From the NCBI RefSeq assembly GCF_010093595.1, contig NW_022985444.1, positions 1,549,539 to 1,613,538 on the forward strand: 64,000 nt of DNA, given 5' to 3'. This stretch comes from Mytilinidion resinicola (Eukaryota > Ascomycota > Dothideomycetes > Mytilinidiales > Mytilinidiaceae). A program made the position numbers and the translations under genes. Every line of letters starts with the position of its first letter. Position 1 is the stretch's first letter. Shown piece after piece: positions 59,451-64,000 of this stretch. The notes below the pieces were generated by a model that had not been told where the DNA came from, made no database searches, and was given only the letters and a program-made list of their open reading frames with translations.

Positions 59451-59829
59451 GAGGAAGAGAAGTGCTGGACCAGCACAAATGGACGTGCAGGCCAATGGCC
59501 GGGTTGCGGCAGAGTGCTGGTCCAACTTAGAGCAGTTGAAACCTGCGATGGGAGGCTGGAGGTGGAGAGGGGAGGGAATCAAACTGGCCACCAGCTGCCG
59601 TGCATGGAGTGGACGTGATGGGCGCTCTACTGGACGGTGTGATGATGCTGAGGAGTAGCCAATTGCACTCGTGCTCTTCGCCGATGCCTGATGGCGTTGG
59701 TAGGTAGTATGTTCCTAGAAAGATGGTTAGCAGCAGTGATAGAGTGATGTTGAGCATCGACTTCCCCAGGCCTGGGAGAGGCGGGAAATTTTACACCTCC
59801 TCGAAATCGTATTCCCGCGACTAGAGCCT

Positions 59830-60062
59830 ACAGTGACAGGTCAGAAGTCTGTGCACAAGCGTTTACCACTGCTTGGGGTACCCTCCATGATTTTCCAAAA
59901 ACCTACGCACCATGTCAGGTTTCAAGCACCGCAAGCTTGACTGTTTCTTGACTAACTGGCTGCATACTCGCCGGGCTGGTCCTCACAGTGGTGTCGAGCG
60001 AGCAATTTTGCAGCCAAGCAGTGATATACCCGTGTGCCCAGACTTATGGCCTAGTATTGTAA
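59830..60062 (+). repeat. Dispersed repeat, copy B
   Basis: Same orientation and full-length match by eye to 35029-35251, and a partial match to 32215-32335. It lies to the right of the P450 gene, outside the cluster. No terminal inverted repeats or target duplications were recognised. Confidence 0.75.
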
Positions 60063-60956
60063 AACATGGGACTTTCACGCTGAATGGCGGTGTACAGGGA
60101 ATCTTCGAGACCATTCAAGGCTTGCAGCGTGGCCGGGACTGCGACAGTGGACTGGGGCGCGGGTGGAAGTCGTACGGTATGCCTGAAATATGTCTCCAAG
60201 TCAGTAACAAACATCTTCATCGAGCGGTCGAGACTCACATGGCTATGGGAATATATTTAGTGCGAATCGCTGTTAGGGTGATCCTCAGAAACAACACAGC
60301 ATCACAGCATCCAAGAACACCATGATGATAAAGTTCGCCGAATCATAATTCCGACTCTATAATACAATAGGCCCTCCGACCTCTCCTTTCCATCCAAGAA
60401 AAAGACAATCGAACGACTCTCGAACCTATCGCTGGTTCGTATCGAATCGTCAATTTTGCCACACATGCAGGAGGACGAACAGAGCCAGCCAGCCACACAA
60501 GCCGCAGCTCACACCACTACAAAAGGAAGTACTGTGTAAAGGTAAAGGAAAACAGACAAAAGGAAAGAACAGAGGAAAAGAAAAAGAAAAAGGAACGCAA
60601 GTGCACAGTCAGGGAGAGAATGAAACCGTTTCATCTCATCATAAAGTCTGTAGTCAATCCGCCGCAGAACCCCAAGCAAAAAACACATTTTCCACTTATC
60701 CCCCAGCAAAAAGCAAAGTACGAGAACGAGATAATGGAGGGCTGCAAGCATGCAAATGCATAAGAGATACTAGATGCGAAGACTGCTCTCCAAGAATTTG
60801 GACAAGAGAAATCTATATGGCGGTCCGTAAATGGGAAATATGGTGTTCAGGTTGTTGTGTCTATATGGCCCCAGATGCAACGCAAATGATGCTGGAAGAG
60901 TAACGACTGCGAGCCCGCCGGGATATGATAGGCTAGGGTGCCTAGACGCAAAGATG

Positions 60957-63292
60957 CTAATAGTGGTGGGCGGCGATGAGTTGCTGAGGCGGGCCCATGC
61001 TGGTATTGCCCATGCTCAAGGGGCCGGGTATGTCTGAGATTGACGGAGGAAGATTCATGCTGGAGGAAAGATAGTCGTTGCCTGAGTCAGGCGACTCCTC
61101 CTCGAGCGAGCCGAGGTGATCGTCGTCATTTTCGAGATCTTCATCGCTGAAGCTGCCGAGCGGCTCGCCGTCTTGACGGGACTCATGCGTGCGGCGATGC
61201 CTGCGGGCGGCTGTTAGCATCGTGTCTATTTTTGGCAAACAAGGCGGCGGGTAACTCACTGCGCGAGATTGTCGGATCTCGAGAAGGCCTTGTTGCAAAG
61301 CGGGCAGACGTATGGACGTTCTTGGGTGTGGGTACGCACGTGCCTGGGCGCGTAAAGTCAGCGGCTATTCTTGGAAACGGCAAAATTGCGGGCGCTTACC
61401 TCTTGAGGTGTTCCAACCTCTTGAACAGCCTGCCACAAGTCGGGATCGGACACGAGTGAGACTTCTGCGGGTACGGCCCTAGCTCCATCATGGTGGCGCT
61501 GCGAGCTCTCCGAAACACACCGGGAGCGGCTGCAGTGCGGGTCACCGCTGCATGATGCAGGGGAGTCTCGTAGACATCCCCGTTCACCAAGTTGCTGAGG
61601 TCGTCGTGCGAAAGAGTCGAGACCTGCTGTGGTGGGCTGTCCTCCACAGTGTGGAGGGGTGTTCCCGTTCTCGAGAGGTCGACAGTGGGCTTCGAATCCT
61701 GACCTATGTGGTTGTAGGTCGTGCTCTGTGGCGAATCGTGGTTGGACTCATCAACCTCAGCCACAGGCATCACAGAGCTCGACATGGACCGCCGAAGGTC
61801 GCTCGGTCTGTGCACTGCATGAGCAGTTGCACCACCGGTTGCCGTCACCGCAGCGCTGACGCCGGTTGACATGGACGAACGACGCCGCCTCTGCTTGTAG
61901 GTAGGCGAGCCTTCAATGACCGAGTAGACGTTGGTGGGAGGGTATGGCCGGGAGACGTTGGAGAAACCGTGGCCCATCAGGTTCGACGGAGGAAGCTGTA
62001 TTAATGGGTTGAAGCTCGTGGAGACGCTCAATTCAGGGATGGCAGTGTACAGTCCAGTGTCCTCGTTGGCAATGTATGCAGGCTCAGCTCCGAGGCTGAT
62101 CTGATGTTGGGGAGGAGTAATGGGCTCAAAAGACATTCCGCGCGTGCTGTAGTCCTCGTAGTGCGACGACACGAAAGACGGTGCAGGCGAGTATTCCATG
62201 TACGCGGGCATTGAGCTATGACGTTGGTGGACCTGTGAAAGCGGGATGCCGTTGCGGTCGTACTGCATCTGGCTGTATTCGCGTTCCCGGCTCTTGATAA
62301 CTGTGCTGCCCATGCTGGGAGCCATCGACATCTGGTTGTACGCGGTCATCTGGTTGAGGGTCTCCTCCGGAACGGTTGGCGGCATCGCCTGCGGCATCAT
62401 GTTTGGGGGCGGCATCGAGTCAATTGCGCGCATGACGGGCGATGTGGACTGCGAGTACGACTGGGACTGCACATTGTTGTTGAACGACGACGAATTGGTC
62501 TGTTGGGCCTTGGTAAGCTGCTCGAACAGCGATTGCGACGAGTCGAATTCGAAAGACAGCGCGGGCTCGTTGACTGCGACGGTAGTGGCTTCCTGGCCCA
62601 TTTTCTCCCTCTTCAGGTCGCGCTCCAGGGCATCGAGGAACAGGCGGTCGTGGGGCACGCTGTACCAGTAGAAGACCTTCTGCTTCTTTTGCGTGCGGAT
62701 GCAGTTGTTCTTGTAGAGGAAATCAAGGAAAGCGCTCTTGGGCTCCTCCAGCGACGCATCGGTGCCAGACTTGAGGTTTCGCAGATCCGAGAAGATGCCC
62801 TCCTCGAACTTCTTCGAGTTCTTCACGGGCCGGCCGAAGGCCTGGAAGCGGAACGAGAGACATCGCACAATGTCGGTTCCCGAGATGTGGAAGAGGTTGT
62901 TCCTGCAGGATGGTTAGCCGCGTGTCGAGGAGCCATTAGCTCATCGCAATCGGCAATGCACATACCAGAGCACGCAAGAAACGTATTCGCCCGTTGGTAG
63001 TAGGAACCTGCGGATATACTGGTCGGGCTGCCAGTCGACGGGCGCAGATATGAGGAAGTACTTGACTGCGGGTGGGTCGTTAGCATTGCGGTGTGCAAGC
63101 CCACACACAGGCCCGACGCATGCGCGACGGGTGAGGCTGATGAGCGAAACACTTACGGTTGTCGACCTGCTGCAGGGCGACGATGGAGTCTGGCGGCAGG
63201 CTCTGCTGGGCGTCCTGATCTAGCAGAAAAGTTTCAGGAGCCACGGAGCGCGACTGCGGCGGCGGCATCTGGGCATGAGAGCTGGAGTACAT
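60957..63292 (-). CDS. Ste12 transcription factor (STE homeodomain-like plus two C2H2 zinc fingers)
   Basis: The regulator at the end of the pheromone/filamentation MAP-kinase pathway; in filamentous fungi it controls sexual development and host penetration. Five exons: 63292-63157, 63065-62966, 62902-61400, 61343-61260 and 61200-60957, encoding 688 residues. The start is [15 protein letters not shown]. The STE DNA-binding domain (about residues 35-160) reads [60 protein letters not shown] and [21 protein letters not shown] long Gln/Ser/Pro-rich middle follows. The C2H2 fingers (about 563-610) are [20 protein letters not shown] and [19 protein letters not shown], split by two introns. The acidic tail includes [18 protein letters not shown]. 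Two fingers are typical of Pezizomycotina and absent from yeast Ste12. Confidence 0.95.
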
Positions 63293-64000
63293 GTTGCGCT
63301 GCAACACGACTCTGTCTGCGGGTGTTTGGCGTGTTGGTCAGACGATAGTGTGGTTATTGAAGGGTGAGGATTGAGACGGCTAAGGCTCTCGTTTTAGGTC
63401 CTGCCAGGCGAGTGAAAGGTATGAAGCGCACAGCGGTTGGAAAAGACTTGTGTGGTTTGAGATATGTGGTTAGAAGGGAAAAAACGGGAGAGGGCCGGCC
63501 TCGTAGCGTGCTGGAGTGCGGTCAAGAGCGTCGTGGAGCGTTGTCGACGGTGCTTCAGACACGAAACAGCAGACAGACGGGGGGATGGCACGGCTTTAGG
63601 TGTCGGAGAGATGGTGAAACAGGAGATTAGGCCCAGCGTAGGCGTTTGGGATCAATCTATTTCTGGCCGGGCGCCGATTGTGACCCGACCACGGCAAGCC
63701 AGCGACCCTCGCGAGGCCCCGAGCGCGCGCCCGTAAAGCCAGGTGAGAGGCACACGCACACCGACAGCGGTTGGCTGCGAGGCGCGGTCCGGCTCTGGAT
63801 TGCTGCCGACGCCAGAGCGTCGTGGCCTCCAGCCGCCCTGTTCTCTGCGGCGCCGGTGCTCCTGAGTGGTCCCCGCAGCGGTACCTTGGCTGCCCAGCCT
63901 GCTCTCCCTGAGCCTGCTCTCCCTGTGCCTGCCTGCTGCTGTTCCCTGCGCTTCCCTGCCGACTGCGAGCCGGTTCCTCGCCCGCCCTGCGAGTGGCCGT
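63293..64000. promoter_or_regulatory. Upstream region of STE12
   Basis: GC-rich sequence with no supportable gene up to the window edge. A TGAAACA heptamer at 63615-63621, the core of the Ste12 pheromone-response element, lies about 320 bases before the STE12 start. An upstream non-coding exon may exist. Confidence 0.5.

Larger units (their letters stand above)
55025..60956. other. Large gene-poor region with repeats
   Basis: Nearly 6 kb in which I find no supportable gene. 55.0-56.6 kb is unremarkable. 56.7-59.1 kb holds three diverged relatives of a 0.8-1.1 kb unit. 59.17-59.45 kb holds two copies of a 138-base unit. 59.83-60.06 kb is dispersed repeat copy B. 60.53-60.60 kb is purine-rich. 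The longest open frame (58388-59101) is Pro/Ser-rich, lies inside the repeat field and is not credible as a gene. Confidence 0.6.

Noticed and set aside
59139..59658. Overlapping frames of 159 and 129 codons
   Set aside because: They run through the 138-base tandem repeat in different frames and show no conserved protein wording.
35029..60062. Flanking repeats as integration (att-like) borders of a mobile cluster
   Set aside because: A third copy lies outside the interval, no terminal motifs or target duplications are visible, and there is no integrase gene. Kept only as a repeat observation.

Overview
The window is a piece of nuclear genome from a filamentous ascomycete (Pezizomycotina, possibly Dothideomycetes; the class is a weak guess). 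The evidence is genes split by many short introns of about 45-100 bases with GT..AG ends and CTAAC/CTAAT branch points, together with a HET-domain relic, a UstYa-like protein, a highly reducing polyketide synthase (PKS) and an Ste12 factor with two C2H2 fingers. Exon boundaries below were worked out by hand from reading frame, splice signals and family resemblance. No transcript data were available.

Layout, left to right. 1-5.5 kb: the 3' end of the succinyl-CoA ligase alpha gene, AP-2 mu adaptin, and a conserved coiled-coil protein of unknown role. 6.4-8.5 kb: a decayed F-box pseudogene with an 18-base minisatellite. 9.4-9.9 kb: a tiny four-exon gene for V-ATPase subunit f. 10.6-14.7 kb: an accessory patch with a UstYa-like (DUF3328) membrane protein, a 66-residue secreted peptide with two Lys-Arg sites, a GFA-type zinc protein and a SAM methyltransferase. 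15.9-18.4 kb: a HET-domain pseudogene. 19.3-32.2 kb: housekeeping genes, namely GPI ethanolamine phosphotransferase 2, Xaa-Pro aminopeptidase P, an importin-13/Kap122-like importin, a FUN14 protein and the vitamin B6 synthase PdxS/SNZ. 33.6-35.0 kb: a multi-pass membrane protein.

35.4-55.0 kb is a secondary-metabolite gene cluster. It holds a 2670-residue highly reducing PKS (KS-AT-DH-cMT-ER-KR-ACP), a divergently transcribed FSH serine hydrolase, an MFS exporter, a rhodopsin-like seven-helix protein, a free-standing adenylation enzyme, a hotdog thioesterase and a cytochrome P450. Six of these seven genes form three head-to-head pairs. The likely logic is that the PKS builds a C-methylated reduced chain, one of the hydrolases releases it (the PKS has no thioesterase domain), the adenylation enzyme may activate a carboxylic acid, the P450 oxidises and the MFS protein exports. 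The product cannot be named from sequence. No transcription factor lies inside the cluster.

55-61 kb is almost 6 kb without a convincing gene, but it is rich in diverged repeats. A dispersed repeat there (59.83-60.06 kb) has relatives at 35.03-35.25 kb and, more diverged, at 32.2-32.3 kb, all in the same orientation. 61-63.3 kb carries the STE12 transcription factor gene, and the window ends in its GC-rich upstream region.

Most notable items: the PKS cluster with its free-standing adenylation enzyme and two separate hydrolases; the repeat family around it; a possible but unproven peptide-modification locus at 10.6-14.7 kb; two GC-AG introns; and the repeat field at 56.7-59.5 kb.
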